Assembly: GCF_003931565.1 (NCBI RefSeq)
Contig: NZ_RRYI01000008.1
Coordinates: 62,001-126,000, forward strand
Source of the DNA: Caulobacter sp. 602-1
GTDB lineage: Bacteria > Pseudomonadota > Alphaproteobacteria > Caulobacterales > Caulobacteraceae
Direction: 5' to 3'
Length of the DNA stretch: 64,000 nt
The notes under the pieces were generated by a model. The model had not been told where the DNA came from. It ran no database searches and saw nothing but the letters and a program-made list of their open reading frames with translations. Shown here piece after piece: positions 31,837-40,704 of the stretch (within the stretch, counting starts at the first letter, position 1; the number at the start of each line of letters is the position of its first letter). A program made the translations under genes and the position numbers.

Positions 31837-32889
31837 CTAGAGACCCAAGCGACGCGCGCGCCCCGCTATCATCAGCGCCAGGCGTTCGGAAATCAGCTGG
31901 TCGGGCGAGCCGGACGTCTTGCAGGCGCGGTCGGCGTTGAGGATCTCGCCCTGGATTTCCAGGATGGCTTCCAGGTTCCAGGCGCGCGCCTGACGCAGGA
32001 ACTCGCGCTCCTGTTTCCAGAACACGCCGGCGGCCTTGGCGGCGGCCTGCAGGTCGACGCCATTCTTATGCAGGGTCAGCACGCGGCGCAGACGGCCAAG
32101 ATAGTAGCCCATGGCCCGGACGGCGGCCGGACCGCCTTCGCCCTCGGCGGCCGCGCGGCGAAGAGCCTGCTGGGCAGGACCGGCCTTGCCGCCAAAGGCG
32201 TCGGCGGCGGCGTCGCTGAGCGAGGCCTCGGGCTCGACGCCCAGAAAATCGGTCAGGTCGGCGGCGGTGGCGGTGACGCCGCTGTTGGGACCCAGATAGA
32301 GCGCCAGCCGTTCGATCTCGGCGCGGGCCACGCCGCGCTCCTTGGGCAGGCGGGAGACGAAGAGGTCCAGCGCTTCGCTGTTCAGCCCGACCTTGTCATT
32401 GGCCAGGGTGTCGCGGGTCAGTCGGGCCAGGTCGCCCGCTTCGTCTTCATAGCAAGGGATGACGGCGCAGCCGCTGGCCTTCTCGCCGACCTTGCGCAGC
32501 TGGGAGTCGCGGCCCAGCGCCCCGGCCTCGACCAGGAAGAAGGCGTCGGGATTGAGCTGGCCCTCGACGTGGCGGGTCAAGGCCTCGGCGGCCTGCTTGT
32601 CGGGTCCGGCCTTCTCGCCGGCCAGCCGCAGGCGGACGAGGCGGCGGCCGCCCATCAGCGACATCGCCGAAAGCTCGTCCTCCAGCTTGGCCGGATCGGC
32701 GTCGAGGTCGCCGTCGGTCAGCATGGCGGTGTCGAAGGGATCGTCCGGACGCGCGACCACGCGCTTGGCCAGGGCGTTGGCGCGATCGCGCACGACGCCC
32801 CGATCCTTGCCGTAGATGACCACGGCCCGGATGTCCGGGGCCGGCTCCCGCAGGAAGCGTTCGACGTCCGGACGCTTGGAGAGGATCAT
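31837..32889 (-). CDS. holA: DNA polymerase III delta subunit
   Basis: The 350-residue product is the clamp-loader delta subunit that opens the beta clamp. It shows the AAA+-like N-terminus (RAVVIYGKDRGVVRDRANAL), DRACKTSGSPDQLISERLAL near the end, and a helical C-terminus. It lacks an active ATPase site, as expected. It is six bases from lptE, upstream on this strand, giving the common leuS-lptE-holA order. Confidence 0.9.
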   Translation of the reverse strand: MILSKRPDVERFLREPAPDIRAVVIYGKDRGVVRDRANALAKRVVARPDDPFDTAMLTDGDLDADPAKLEDELSAMSLMGGRRLVRLRLAGEKAGPDKQAAEALTRHVEGQLNPDAFFLVEAGALGRDSQLRKVGEKASGCAVIPCYEDEAGDLARLTRDTLANDKVGLNSEALDLFVSRLPKERGVARAEIERLALYLGPNSGVTATAADLTDFLGVEPEASLSDAAADAFGGKAGPAQQALRRAAAEGEGGPAAVRAMGYYLGRLRRVLTLHKNGVDLQAAAKAAGVFWKQEREFLRQARAWNLEAILEIQGEILNADRACKTSGSPDQLISERLALMIAGRARRLGL

Positions 32890-32895
32890 GACCCG

Positions 32896-33405
32896 CTAGG
32901 CCGCCGGCTTTTTCTTGCCGGCCGCCAGCCAGGTGGCGAGATCCAGCTGGATCTTGCGGGCCGCTTCGGTCGCCGCCCGCTCCTGGCCGTCGTTCTGGGC
33001 CGCAATGGCCGCGTAGGGCTGGTCGGCGGAGTCGTAGGTCACCGACACCTCGGTCTTGCCGTTGGTGGCTTCCTTGCCGCTCTTGGCGTCCATCAGCCGC
33101 CAGTCGACGCTCATCCGCAGTTCGTAGCGGTTGGCGACGTTGTCGAGACGCACGCCCCGGGCGAAGCGGATCTCCTTGACCGAGAAATAGAGCTTATAGG
33201 CGGTGGCGTCGCCCTGCTTATGGCCGAAGGCGTCGTCCAGTTGCTCGCGCAGCAGGTAGCCGCCCCGGCCCTCGGCCGCGACGGTCTCGATGCTGGAGAG
33301 GCCGCCCTCGACGCCCGGCTGGCCATACAGCGGCGTGAAGCCGGCGCAGGCCGAGAGGGCGAGGGTCGAGAGCGCGAAAGCGCCAGCCGCCAGGGTGCGT
33401 TTCAT
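32896..33405 (-). CDS. lptE: LPS-assembly lipoprotein LptE
   Basis: The 169-residue product has a lipoprotein signal (LALSACAG, Cys about 20). Its position directly between leuS and holA is classic for LptE. It plugs the LptD barrel and helps place lipopolysaccharide in the outer membrane. Sequence is weakly conserved in the family, so the call rests on context, lipobox and length. Confidence 0.85.
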   Translation of the reverse strand: MKRTLAAGAFALSTLALSACAGFTPLYGQPGVEGGLSSIETVAAEGRGGYLLREQLDDAFGHKQGDATAYKLYFSVKEIRFARGVRLDNVANRYELRMSVDWRLMDAKSGKEATNGKTEVSVTYDSADQPYAAIAAQNDGQERAATEAARKIQLDLATWLAAGKKKPAA

Positions 33406-33422
33406 AGAGGTCCCTTGGGGTC

Positions 33423-36008
33423 TCAGTTGGCCACGATGTTGACGATGCGGTCCTTGACGACGATCACCTTGCGGACCGTGACCCCTTCAAGGTGAGCCAG
33501 GACGTTCGGATCCGCCAGAGCGATTTTCTGAACCTCGTCTTCCGGCGCCCCAGCCTTGACCTTGATCTCGCCGCGACGCTTGCCGTTGATCTGGATCGGC
33601 AGGACGCGCTCGTCGTCCGCGGCCAGGGCCGGGTCGGCCTTTGGCCAGGGCGCGTTGACGACCATGCCTTCGCCGCCGATGCGGGCCCAGGCCTCTTCGG
33701 CCAGGTGCGGGGTGAAGGGGGCCACCAGGCGGGCCAGGATGTTCAGGGCCTCGGCGCGGGCCGCCAGGACGGCGTTCGAAGCGCCTTCGGCCGGAGCGGC
33801 CTTCAGCGCGTTCAGGAACTCGTACAGACGCGCCACGCCGCTGTTGAAGCGGAAGCCCTCGATGCTGTCGGTGACGAAGCCGATCAGCTTGTGAGCCGAC
33901 TTGCGCAGGGCCAGGGCCGCTTCGTCGCTGTCGTCGTGAGCGAAGTCGCCGGCCGGCTGGCTGTCGAACTCGTTCCACAGGCGATGGGTGAAGCGCCAGC
34001 TGCCCTCGACGCCGGCATTGGTCCACTGCACGTCGCGCTCTGGCGGGCTGTCAGACATCACGAACAGGCGCGCGCTGTCGACGCCATAAGCCTCGAAGAT
34101 GTCCTCGGGGGCGACGACGTTCTTCTTGGACTTCGACATCTTCTCGACGTCGCCGATGATAATCGGCGCGCCGGTCGTGGCGTGGACAGCCGAGCGGGCG
34201 TTGCCCTCGACGGTGATACGGATGTCCGACGGCTCGACCCACTCGCCGGCCTCGTTCTTGTAGGCCTCGTGGGTGACCATGCCTTGGGTGAACAGGCCCG
34301 CGAAGGGCTCCTCGACCGACAGCAGGCCCTCGTCCTTCAGGGCGCGGGTGATGAAGCGGGCGTAGAGCAGGTGCAGGATCGCGTGCTCGACGCCGCCGAT
34401 ATATTGGTCGACCGGCAGCCAGTGGTCGGCCGCGTCCTTGCCCACCGGCTCGGCGGCGTGAGTGTCGGCGAAGCGCGCGAAGTACCAGCTGGAGTCGATA
34501 AAGGTGTCCAGCGTGTCGGTCTCGCGCTCGGCCTTGCCGCCGCATGAGGGACAGGTGGTGTGGCGCCAGGTCGGGTGACGCAGCAGCGGATTGCCCGGTT
34601 TGTCGAAGGTGACGTCCTCGGGCAGGGCGACCGGCAGCTGGTCTTCCGGCACGGGCACGACGCCGCAGGCCTGGCAGTGGACGACCGGGATCGGGCAGCC
34701 CCAGTAGCGCTGGCGCGAGACGCCCCAGTCGCGCAGGCGATAGACCGTCGCGCCCTGACCCTGGCCGGCCGCTTCGATGCGGGCGACGGCCTCGGCCTTG
34801 GCGGCCTCGACGTCCATGCCGTCCAGGAATTCCGAATTGAAGATCTTGCCAGGGCCGACATAGGCCTCGTTGCCGACCTGGAAACTCGTCGGATCCTCGC
34901 CGTTGGGCAACACGACGGGCTTGACCGGCAGGCCGTATTTGCGGGCGAAGTCCAGATCGCGCTGGTCGTGGGCCGGGCAGGCGAAGATCGCGCCGGTGCC
35001 GTAGTCCATCAGGATGAAGTTGGCGATCCAGACGGGCAGGGTTATCGACGGGTCCAGCGGGTGCTTCACCCGCAGGCCGGTGTCGTAGCCCAGCTTCTCG
35101 GCGCTCTCGATCTCGGCCTCAGAGGTGCCGCCCTTGCGGCAGTCGGCGATGAACTGCTGGATCTGCGGGTTCTCGATAGCCAGGCGCTCGGCCAGCGGAT
35201 GCTCGGGCGCGACGCCGACGAAGCTGGCGCCGAACAGGGTGTCGGGCCGGGTCGTGTAGACCTCCAGGCCGTCCGCCATGCTGTCGGGCGCTTCGCCGTC
35301 GAACTGGAACTTGAAGCGCAGGCCCTTCGAGCGGCCGATCCAGTTCTCCTGCATCAGGCGAACCTTGTCGGGCCAGCGGTCCAGGGTCTTCAGGCCGTCG
35401 ATCAGGGCGTCGGCGTAGTCGGTGATGCGCAGGAACCACTGGGTCAGCTTGCGCTTCTCGACCGTCGCGCCCGAGCGCCAGCCCTTGCCGTCGATGACCT
35501 GCTCGTTGGCCAGGACGGTCATGTCGACCGGGTCCCAGTTGACCGAGGCTTCCTTGCGATAGACCAGGCCGCGCTTCAGTAGGCGCAGGAACCAGGCCTG
35601 CTGCTTGCCGTAATATTCCGGGTCGCAGGTGGCGAACTCGCGCGACCAGTCGACCGAGATGCCCAGCGACTTCAGCTGCTCGCGCATGGCGGCGATGTTG
35701 TCGTAGGTCCAGCCCTTGGGATGGACGCCGCGCTCCATGGCCGCGTTCTCGGCCGGCATGCCGAAGGCGTCCCAACCCATCGGGTGCAGGACGTTGAAGC
35801 CTTGAGCGCGCTTGTAGCGGGCCACCACGTCGCCCATGGCGTAGTTGCGGACGTGGCCCATGTGGATGCGGCCCGACGGGTACGGGAACATCTCGAGGAC
35901 GTAGTATTTCGGACGGCCGTCGTTGATCTCGCCGGTCTTGAAGACGTCGGCCTTCGCCCAGGCTTCGCGCCACTTGGGTTCGGTGTCTTTGGGATTATAG
36001 CGGGCCAT
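33423..36008 (-). CDS. leuS: Leucyl-tRNA synthetase
   Basis: The 861-residue class I synthetase charges tRNA-Leu. The HIGH box reads RIHMGHVRNY and the KMSKS box MSKSKKN. The editing (CP1) domain lies between about residues 220 and 420, with VYTTRPDTLFGASFVGV. A zinc-like cluster CQACGVVPVP pairs with CPSCGG. Length and domains are normal. It is first of the leuS-lptE-holA operon. Confidence 0.97.
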   Translation of the reverse strand: MARYNPKDTEPKWREAWAKADVFKTGEINDGRPKYYVLEMFPYPSGRIHMGHVRNYAMGDVVARYKRAQGFNVLHPMGWDAFGMPAENAAMERGVHPKGWTYDNIAAMREQLKSLGISVDWSREFATCDPEYYGKQQAWFLRLLKRGLVYRKEASVNWDPVDMTVLANEQVIDGKGWRSGATVEKRKLTQWFLRITDYADALIDGLKTLDRWPDKVRLMQENWIGRSKGLRFKFQFDGEAPDSMADGLEVYTTRPDTLFGASFVGVAPEHPLAERLAIENPQIQQFIADCRKGGTSEAEIESAEKLGYDTGLRVKHPLDPSITLPVWIANFILMDYGTGAIFACPAHDQRDLDFARKYGLPVKPVVLPNGEDPTSFQVGNEAYVGPGKIFNSEFLDGMDVEAAKAEAVARIEAAGQGQGATVYRLRDWGVSRQRYWGCPIPVVHCQACGVVPVPEDQLPVALPEDVTFDKPGNPLLRHPTWRHTTCPSCGGKAERETDTLDTFIDSSWYFARFADTHAAEPVGKDAADHWLPVDQYIGGVEHAILHLLYARFITRALKDEGLLSVEEPFAGLFTQGMVTHEAYKNEAGEWVEPSDIRITVEGNARSAVHATTGAPIIIGDVEKMSKSKKNVVAPEDIFEAYGVDSARLFVMSDSPPERDVQWTNAGVEGSWRFTHRLWNEFDSQPAGDFAHDDSDEAALALRKSAHKLIGFVTDSIEGFRFNSGVARLYEFLNALKAAPAEGASNAVLAARAEALNILARLVAPFTPHLAEEAWARIGGEGMVVNAPWPKADPALAADDERVLPIQINGKRRGEIKVKAGAPEDEVQKIALADPNVLAHLEGVTVRKVIVVKDRIVNIVAN

Positions 36009-36063
36009 CGGAAACCAGGGTCTTGGATGCAGGAACGCGCCGGGCGCGAGATAGCCGAAAGTG

Positions 36064-36157
36064 TAAGCGGTTTCGGCGGTTATCGTGCGCCCAACTATTG
36101 GACTTGGAACCTGCCAAGGCAGGCTCCGCGCGCGTCCGCGACAAGTTAAGCGGTTTC
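36064..36157. repeat. 12-bp direct repeat upstream of leuS
   Basis: TAAGCGGTTTCG occurs at 36064-36075 and 36146-36157. A CCTGCC-AA-GGCAGG palindrome lies between (36110-36123). No known function; possibly regulatory. Confidence 0.35.
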
Positions 36158-36189
36158 GCGGCTGGAGCGCGTAGAGAAATAGGAAGCCA

Positions 36190-36216
36190 GGGTCCTCTTC
36201 GCCTGGAAGAGGACCC
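36190..36216. terminator. Terminator of the DUF3576 gene
   Basis: An 11-bp perfect stem, GGGTCCTCTTC with GAAGAGGACCC, sits nine bases after the stop of the minus-strand gene. The T tract is poor. Confidence 0.6.
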
Positions 36217-36225
36217 GTGAGCGCC

Positions 36226-36738
36226 TTAGTTCTTGATGTTCGAAAGTCGAAGCTGACGGGCGCGGGTCAGGATCGCGTTCTCGAGATCGGTGGCGGTCTG
36301 ATCGGCGACCGGAGCGTCGACCCAGGCGCCGTTGATGTCCTTGGACTGCTTGAACACCGTGACGTTCAGGCCGTCGGCGCGCAGGCGGGTGTCCAGGATG
36401 TAGACGGTGGCCTTGAAGCGCTCGGCCGGCGTTTCCGGGTTCACGTACCAATCGGTGATGATCACGCCGCCGTACGGGTCGGCCGAGGCCAGGGGCATGA
36501 AGGCCAGGGTGTCCAGGCTGGCGCGCCACAGATAGCCGTTGACGCCGATCGAGCCTTCCGACGCCGGGGCCTTGGCGCCGCCGCCGAAGCGCTTGAACGG
36601 GTTGAGGCCCGGCTCGTCGCTTTGCGTGGAGAAAGTCTTGGGGGGCTTGTTGCTGGCGCATGCGGTCATGCTCAGCATCGACAGAGCCAGGACGCCCGCG
36701 GCGACGCCGCGCATCACAGACCCACGTTCAAACGCCAT
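36226..36738 (-). CDS. DUF3576 lipoprotein
   Basis: The 170-residue product has a lipobox (LSMLSMTACASNK) and matches DUF3576, a family of alphaproteobacterial lipoproteins of unknown role. Conserved stretches are IGVNGYLWRASLDTLAFMPL and YGGVIITDWYVNPE. GAGG lies five bases before the ATG at 36738. It precedes leuS in many alphaproteobacteria, and its envelope neighbours (lptE) suggest a role there. Function is not known. Confidence 0.85.
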   Translation of the reverse strand: MAFERGSVMRGVAAGVLALSMLSMTACASNKPPKTFSTQSDEPGLNPFKRFGGGAKAPASEGSIGVNGYLWRASLDTLAFMPLASADPYGGVIITDWYVNPETPAERFKATVYILDTRLRADGLNVTVFKQSKDINGAWVDAPVADQTATDLENAILTRARQLRLSNIKN

Positions 36739-36911
36739 AGTACCTCGCTCCAAATGTCTTTCGGGCGCTCGCGCGCACCCTGGCGCGCCCCCGCGGCCGG
36801 GAGCCGGTCTATAGCATGGCTGCGCCGCCTCAAAACAGGAATCGCGTGACCTCGTCGCAACAGGACTCGATTGAATCGCCCAATTTGGCGCCGGGTGCGA
36901 CCGAAGCGAGG

Positions 36912-36939
36912 TTGACCGCGTTCCGCTCCAGCCTTTAAT
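36912..36939 (+). promoter_or_regulatory. Promoter-like sequence for ntrZ
   Basis: TTGACC and TTTAAT are 16 bases apart, about 68 bases before the ntrZ ATG. The rest of this 268-bp gap (36739-37006) shows nothing else convincing. Confidence 0.5.
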
Positions 36940-37006
36940 CGCAATGTAAGGGGCTCGTTCCTACATGGGATGGGTGGGGACAACTGAGTATAGGCGGCGA
37001 GTGGTG

Positions 37007-37417
37007 ATGACCGCGACGCGTTTCTTTCTGGCGGGGACTGCCGCGCTGATCCTGACGGGATCGGCCTCGATGGCGTTCGCCCAAGCCAAGCCGCACGCCG
37101 TCACGCCGGATTTCTCGGTCAAGAACGACTTCACCAGCGCCGCCGCCGGCGTCCAGTATCCGCAGGATGACAAGCGCACCCTGCGTTGGGACGCCAAGAA
37201 GGGTCGCTGGGGCCTGAAGCTGGACCTCGATCAGCCGTCCAGCCGCGAAATGGAAATGCAGGACGTCCAGGCCGGCGCCTATTTCAAGGTGACTCCGTCG
37301 ATCCGCGTCGGCGGCGCCGTCAGCCTCGGTGAATCCAACCCGGCGCTCGCCGCCCGCAAGGCCCAGCAGCCCGATCCGGCTCCGCGCGTACGCCTCGAGA
37401 CCGCCTTCAAGTTCTAA
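37007..37417 (+). CDS. ntrZ: NtrZ family periplasmic regulator
   Basis: The 136-residue exported protein has a signal peptide ending ASMAFAQ and the conserved core KRTLRWDAKKGRWGLKLDL plus GAYFKVTPSIRVGGAVSLGE. In C. crescentus, NtrZ is a small periplasmic inhibitor of the sensor kinase NtrY in the NtrY-NtrX nitrogen/envelope pathway. The ATG at 37007 leaves a standard signal peptide; an ATG at 36965 adds an unlikely tail. It ends inside the thiE-like gene's stop by four bases, convergently. Confidence 0.85.
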   Translation: MTATRFFLAGTAALILTGSASMAFAQAKPHAVTPDFSVKNDFTSAAAGVQYPQDDKRTLRWDAKKGRWGLKLDLDQPSSREMEMQDVQAGAYFKVTPSIRVGGAVSLGESNPALAARKAQQPDPAPRVRLETAFKF

Positions 37418-38028
37418 GGTCCGGCCAAGGCCTCCACGGCCGCGATCCCGACAATCCCGCTGCCGATCAGCCGCGAGACCGTGCGCGCGCGCACCCCGCC
37501 CAGCGCGTAGACGGGCAGCGACGTCGCTGCGACGAGATCCTTTAGGCCCTCCACGCCCAGCGGCTCGCCGGCCGACGGACTGTTGCTGGGAAAGATCGGC
37601 GAGACGACGACGGCGTCGGCGCCCCCGCGCTCGGCCGCCTGGATCGCGCCCCGATCATGGGCCGCGACGGTGATCAGCCAGCGACTGTGCTCGGCTCGCA
37701 GGCGAGGGATCTCGGCCGAGAGCCGCTCCGGCATGTGCAGGCCATCGGCGCGGACGCCCTCGGCCAGACCCGGATGGGCGCCGACCAGCAGCAGCAGGCC
37801 GCGCTCGGTGGCGATCACCCGCAGCCGGCGTCCGCGCTCGATCGCGTCCTCGGCGCTGAACGCTCTGTAGACGATCCCCGCGCCGGCCGGCAGGCGCTCG
37901 GCGATCGCCTCGGGGTTAGGAACCCGCTGCGGATCGGTGAAGAACAGCAGGTGGGGCAGGGCCTGGCCGCGCACGGTCCTTGGCGGAAAGGCCGCGGCCG
38001 CACTAGACAGGACTTCCAGTTCGCTCAC
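37414..38028 (-). CDS. Thiamine-phosphate-synthase-like (ThiE/TenI) protein
   Basis: The 204-residue TIM-barrel protein resembles ThiE/TenI. AAERGGADAVVVSPIFPSNS is the phosphate-binding strand, and LPVYALGGVRARTVSRLIGS the C-terminal half. The N-terminus (HLLFFTDPQRVPNPEAIAER) is unlike canonical ThiE LYLVTD, so substrate may differ. A GTG at 38028 is chosen; a TTG at 38052 would overlap yggS. No other thiamine gene is nearby. It is divergent from yggS. Confidence 0.75.
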   Translation of the reverse strand: MSELEVLSSAAAAFPPRTVRGQALPHLLFFTDPQRVPNPEAIAERLPAGAGIVYRAFSAEDAIERGRRLRVIATERGLLLLVGAHPGLAEGVRADGLHMPERLSAEIPRLRAEHSRWLITVAAHDRGAIQAAERGGADAVVVSPIFPSNSPSAGEPLGVEGLKDLVAATSLPVYALGGVRARTVSRLIGSGIVGIAAVEALAGP

Positions 38029-38051
38029 GTTCCCGTCCAAGGCTGCCCCCA

Positions 38052-38705
38052 ATGTCCCACGCTCTCGCTCGGATCCAGGACCGCATCGCCGTCGCCGAGG
38101 CGCGCGCCGGCCGGCAGGCCGGATCGGTGACTCTGGTGGCGGTGTCGAAGACCCAGCCCTGGGAGCATATCGCGCCGGTGCTGGAGGCGGGACAGAAAGT
38201 CTATGGCGAGAACCGCGTTCAGGAAGCGATGGAGCGCTGGGGTCCGCGCCGCGAGGGCCTCGAGCTGCGCCTGATCGGCCCGCTGCAGACCAACAAGGCC
38301 CGCGAGGCGGTCGATTTCTTTGACGTCATCGAGACGCTCGACCGCGAGAAGCTGGCCCGCGTGCTGGCCGAGGAGATCCAGCGGGTGGGCAAGGCCCCGC
38401 GACTCTACGTGCAGGTCAATATCGGCGAGGAGGTCCAGAAGGCCGGCGTCGCACCCTCAGAAGCCGACGCTTTCCTCGCCGCCTGCCGCGAATCCTACAG
38501 CCTGACGATCGAGGGCCTGATGTGCATCCCGCCTGTCGGCGCCGATCCCGCGCCCTATTTCGCATCCTTGCGGGCCATCGCCGCGCGCAACGGCGTCGAG
38601 AAGCTGTCGATGGGCATGAGCGACGACTTCGAGATCGCCATCGCCGAGGGCGCGACCTCGGTTCGGGTAGGCTCGGCGCTGTTCGGCGACCGCCACTACG
38701 GCTAG
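38052..38705 (+). CDS. yggS: YggS-family pyridoxal-phosphate homeostasis protein
   Basis: The 217-residue PLP-binding TIM barrel has the PLP Lys in LVAVSKTQ, then GQKVYGENRVQEA, IGPLQTNKAREAV and the phosphate cup SMGMSDDFEIAIAEGATSVR. It controls free PLP and amino-acid balance rather than making cell wall directly. Its end overlaps the convergent L,D-transpeptidase-like gene by four bases. Confidence 0.93.
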   Translation: MSHALARIQDRIAVAEARAGRQAGSVTLVAVSKTQPWEHIAPVLEAGQKVYGENRVQEAMERWGPRREGLELRLIGPLQTNKAREAVDFFDVIETLDREKLARVLAEEIQRVGKAPRLYVQVNIGEEVQKAGVAPSEADAFLAACRESYSLTIEGLMCIPPVGADPAPYFASLRAIAARNGVEKLSMGMSDDFEIAIAEGATSVRVGSALFGDRHYG

Positions 38706-39211
38706 TCGGCGACGATCTCGACCGCGTCGCCCGGTTTGGCGATGGCCAGCACCGCCTCTAGGTCCGGTCGCGCCAGGGCCACGCAGCCCTCGGTGCCCGG
38801 ATAGCCGTCGCGGGCCAGGTGCATGAAGATCGCCGAACCCATGCCTGGCGCGGGCGGACGGTCGTTGTGGCCCAGGATGACGACCAGGTCGTAGACGTGG
38901 TCGTCACGCCACATCCGTTCGGCGCTGGCCGGGTAGGGCAGCAGGACAGGGCGGTTGTAGTTCGGATCGCCCGGGGAGTCGCACCAGCCGTCGTCGGGGC
39001 GGGTGGCGTGGAGGGGCAGGGCGGTCTTTGGACCGCCTTTATAGACATCGGGCCGGTACCAGACCTCGCGCATGACCCATGTCCCCGCCGGGCTCTTGTT
39101 GTCGCCCTCGCGCTTATCGGCGGCGGCGATCGCGCCAGCCTTGCCGATCGCGCAGCGCACGGTGCGCCCGTTCAGCTCGAAGCGGCCATCCGCATGGGCT
39201 CGAAACAGCAT
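38702..39211 (-). CDS. L,D-transpeptidase (YkuD) family protein
   Basis: The 169-residue product carries the YkuD catalytic motif, HLARDGYPGTEGCVALARPD, with Cys about residue 142. It lacks an obvious signal peptide, since the start MLFRAHADGRFELNGRTVRC has no hydrophobic helix. An in-frame leader was not found, so export is unclear. It could crosslink peptidoglycan or act on another substrate. The ATG at 39211 is the only sensible start. Confidence 0.82.
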   Translation of the reverse strand: MLFRAHADGRFELNGRTVRCAIGKAGAIAAADKREGDNKSPAGTWVMREVWYRPDVYKGGPKTALPLHATRPDDGWCDSPGDPNYNRPVLLPYPASAERMWRDDHVYDLVVILGHNDRPPAPGMGSAIFMHLARDGYPGTEGCVALARPDLEAVLAIAKPGDAVEIVAD

Positions 39212-39329
39212 CAAAGGTGTCTCCCAGACATTCCTGTTTGGCGCTCAATGGCCGCCGAAACCCGCTACCACTTTCCGCTATTGAGCTTAAGGCCCCGCTC
39301 GGGGTTGTCCCCGAGGGCCGCAGCGGTGC

Positions 39330-40028
39330 ATGTTCCGCCTTATGGCGCAACGCAAGACGCTTCTGCTGATCGACGACGACGAGGACCTGCGCGGCGCCCT
39401 GGCCGAGCAATTGGCCCTGCACGAGGAATTCGCCGTGGCCGAGGCCGCAACGGCCGGCGAGGGCGTGAAGATGTCGCGCGAGGTCAAGCCTGACTTGATC
39501 CTGCTGGACGTCGACCTGCCCGACATGGACGGCCGGGAGGCCTGCCGCCTGATGCGCAAGAACGGGGTCACGGCCCCGGTGATCATGCTGACAGCGGCGG
39601 CCAGCGACAGCGACACCATCCTGGGCCTGGAGTCCGGGGCCAACGACTATGTCACCAAGCCTTTCCGCTTCGGGGTGCTGCTGGCCCGCATCCGCGCCCA
39701 GCTGCGCAGCTACGAAGCGTCGGAAGACGCGCTGTTCCGCATCGGTCCGTACGAGTTCCGCCCCTCGGCCAAGCTGCTGGTCGACGAAAAGCAGAAGAAG
39801 GTGCGGTTGACCGAGAAGGAAACCAACATCCTCAAGTACCTCTACCGCGCCGGCTCCAAGCCCGTGTCGCGCGAGGAGCTGCTGACCGAGGTCTGGGGCT
39901 ATAATGCCGGGGTCACCACTCACACGCTGGAGACCCACGTCTACCGCTTGCGCCAGAAGATCGAGCCGGATCCAGGGGCGGCCAGGATCCTGATCACCGA
40001 GATGGGCGGCTACCGCCTGCAGCCGTAA
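39330..40028 (+). CDS. cenR: OmpR-family response regulator CenR
   Basis: The 232-residue product has a receiver domain with the acidic pocket LIDDDED, the phosphorylated Asp in LILLDVDLPD (about 60) and the Lys of YVTKPF. A winged helix follows, with recognition region TTHTLETHVYRLRQKIEPDP. C. crescentus CenR is an essential envelope regulator paired with the kinase CenK, and the match in type and neighbourhood supports it. cenK is not in the window. An ATG at 39342 gives a shorter version; the start is uncertain. Confidence 0.85.
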   Translation: MFRLMAQRKTLLLIDDDEDLRGALAEQLALHEEFAVAEAATAGEGVKMSREVKPDLILLDVDLPDMDGREACRLMRKNGVTAPVIMLTAAASDSDTILGLESGANDYVTKPFRFGVLLARIRAQLRSYEASEDALFRIGPYEFRPSAKLLVDEKQKKVRLTEKETNILKYLYRAGSKPVSREELLTEVWGYNAGVTTHTLETHVYRLRQKIEPDPGAARILITEMGGYRLQP

Positions 40029-40034
40029 AGAAAA

Positions 40035-40064
40035 AAGGCCCGGTCAGCGATGACCGGGCCTTCT
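40035..40064. terminator. Bidirectional terminator between cenR and secB
   Basis: AAGGCCCGGTCA pairs exactly with TGACCGGGCCTT over a GCGA tetraloop, with A-rich and T-rich flanks on both sides. Confidence 0.88.
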
Positions 40065-40089
40065 TGTATTTTCGCGGTGGCGTTCGAGG

Positions 40090-40584
40090 CTAGGCGTTGC
40101 CCATCACGCCGCCGGCTTCGGCCTGGGCCTTGCGCGCGGCGTAGACGCCGGCGAAGTCGATCGGATCGATCAGGAAGGGCGGGAAGCCGCCTTCGGCCGT
40201 GACGTCCGAGATCAGGCGACGCGCATACGGGAACAGGAAGCGGGGGCACTCGATCAGAAGCACCGGCTCCAGGTCTTCCTCAGCGACGCCCGCGATGTGG
40301 AACAGGCCGCCGTAGACGACTTCGATGTGGAACACGGCCTGCTCTTCGCGCGTGGCGCGGGCCGAGAGCTTCAGGTCGACTTCGAACAGGCCATCCGGGC
40401 GACCACGGGCGTTCATTTCGACGCCCATGTCGATGGCGGGCTGGGCCGCGCCGGCGCGCAGGCTGTCGGGCGCCAGCGGGTTTTCGAACGAGAAGTCGCG
40501 GACGAATTGGGCCAGGATACGGATGCCCGATTGCGCGGCGGCGTTGTCGTCCGAAGTCGCCTCGGGGGCGGTGGTGTCGGTCAT
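40090..40584 (-). CDS. secB: Protein-export chaperone SecB
   Basis: The 164-residue product matches SecB. IRILAQFVRDFSFENPLAPD near the N-terminus, then VFHIEVVYGGLFHIAG and ECPRFLFPYARRLISDVTAE are signatures. It holds unfolded precursors and delivers them to SecA. The Tim44-like gene is divergent. Confidence 0.95.
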   Translation of the reverse strand: MTDTTAPEATSDDNAAAQSGIRILAQFVRDFSFENPLAPDSLRAGAAQPAIDMGVEMNARGRPDGLFEVDLKLSARATREEQAVFHIEVVYGGLFHIAGVAEEDLEPVLLIECPRFLFPYARRLISDVTAEGGFPPFLIDPIDFAGVYAARKAQAEAGGVMGNA

Positions 40585-40704
40585 TAGGATAAAATCCGTA
40601 ATCGGCGTCTAAAACGCCTAAGAAAGGTGGGCGCTGCTACCATGAGGGCCCGTCCGGCGCAACGCTGGGCGCCTGACGAGAGAACGCGTCTCGCCTATAT
40701 AGAG

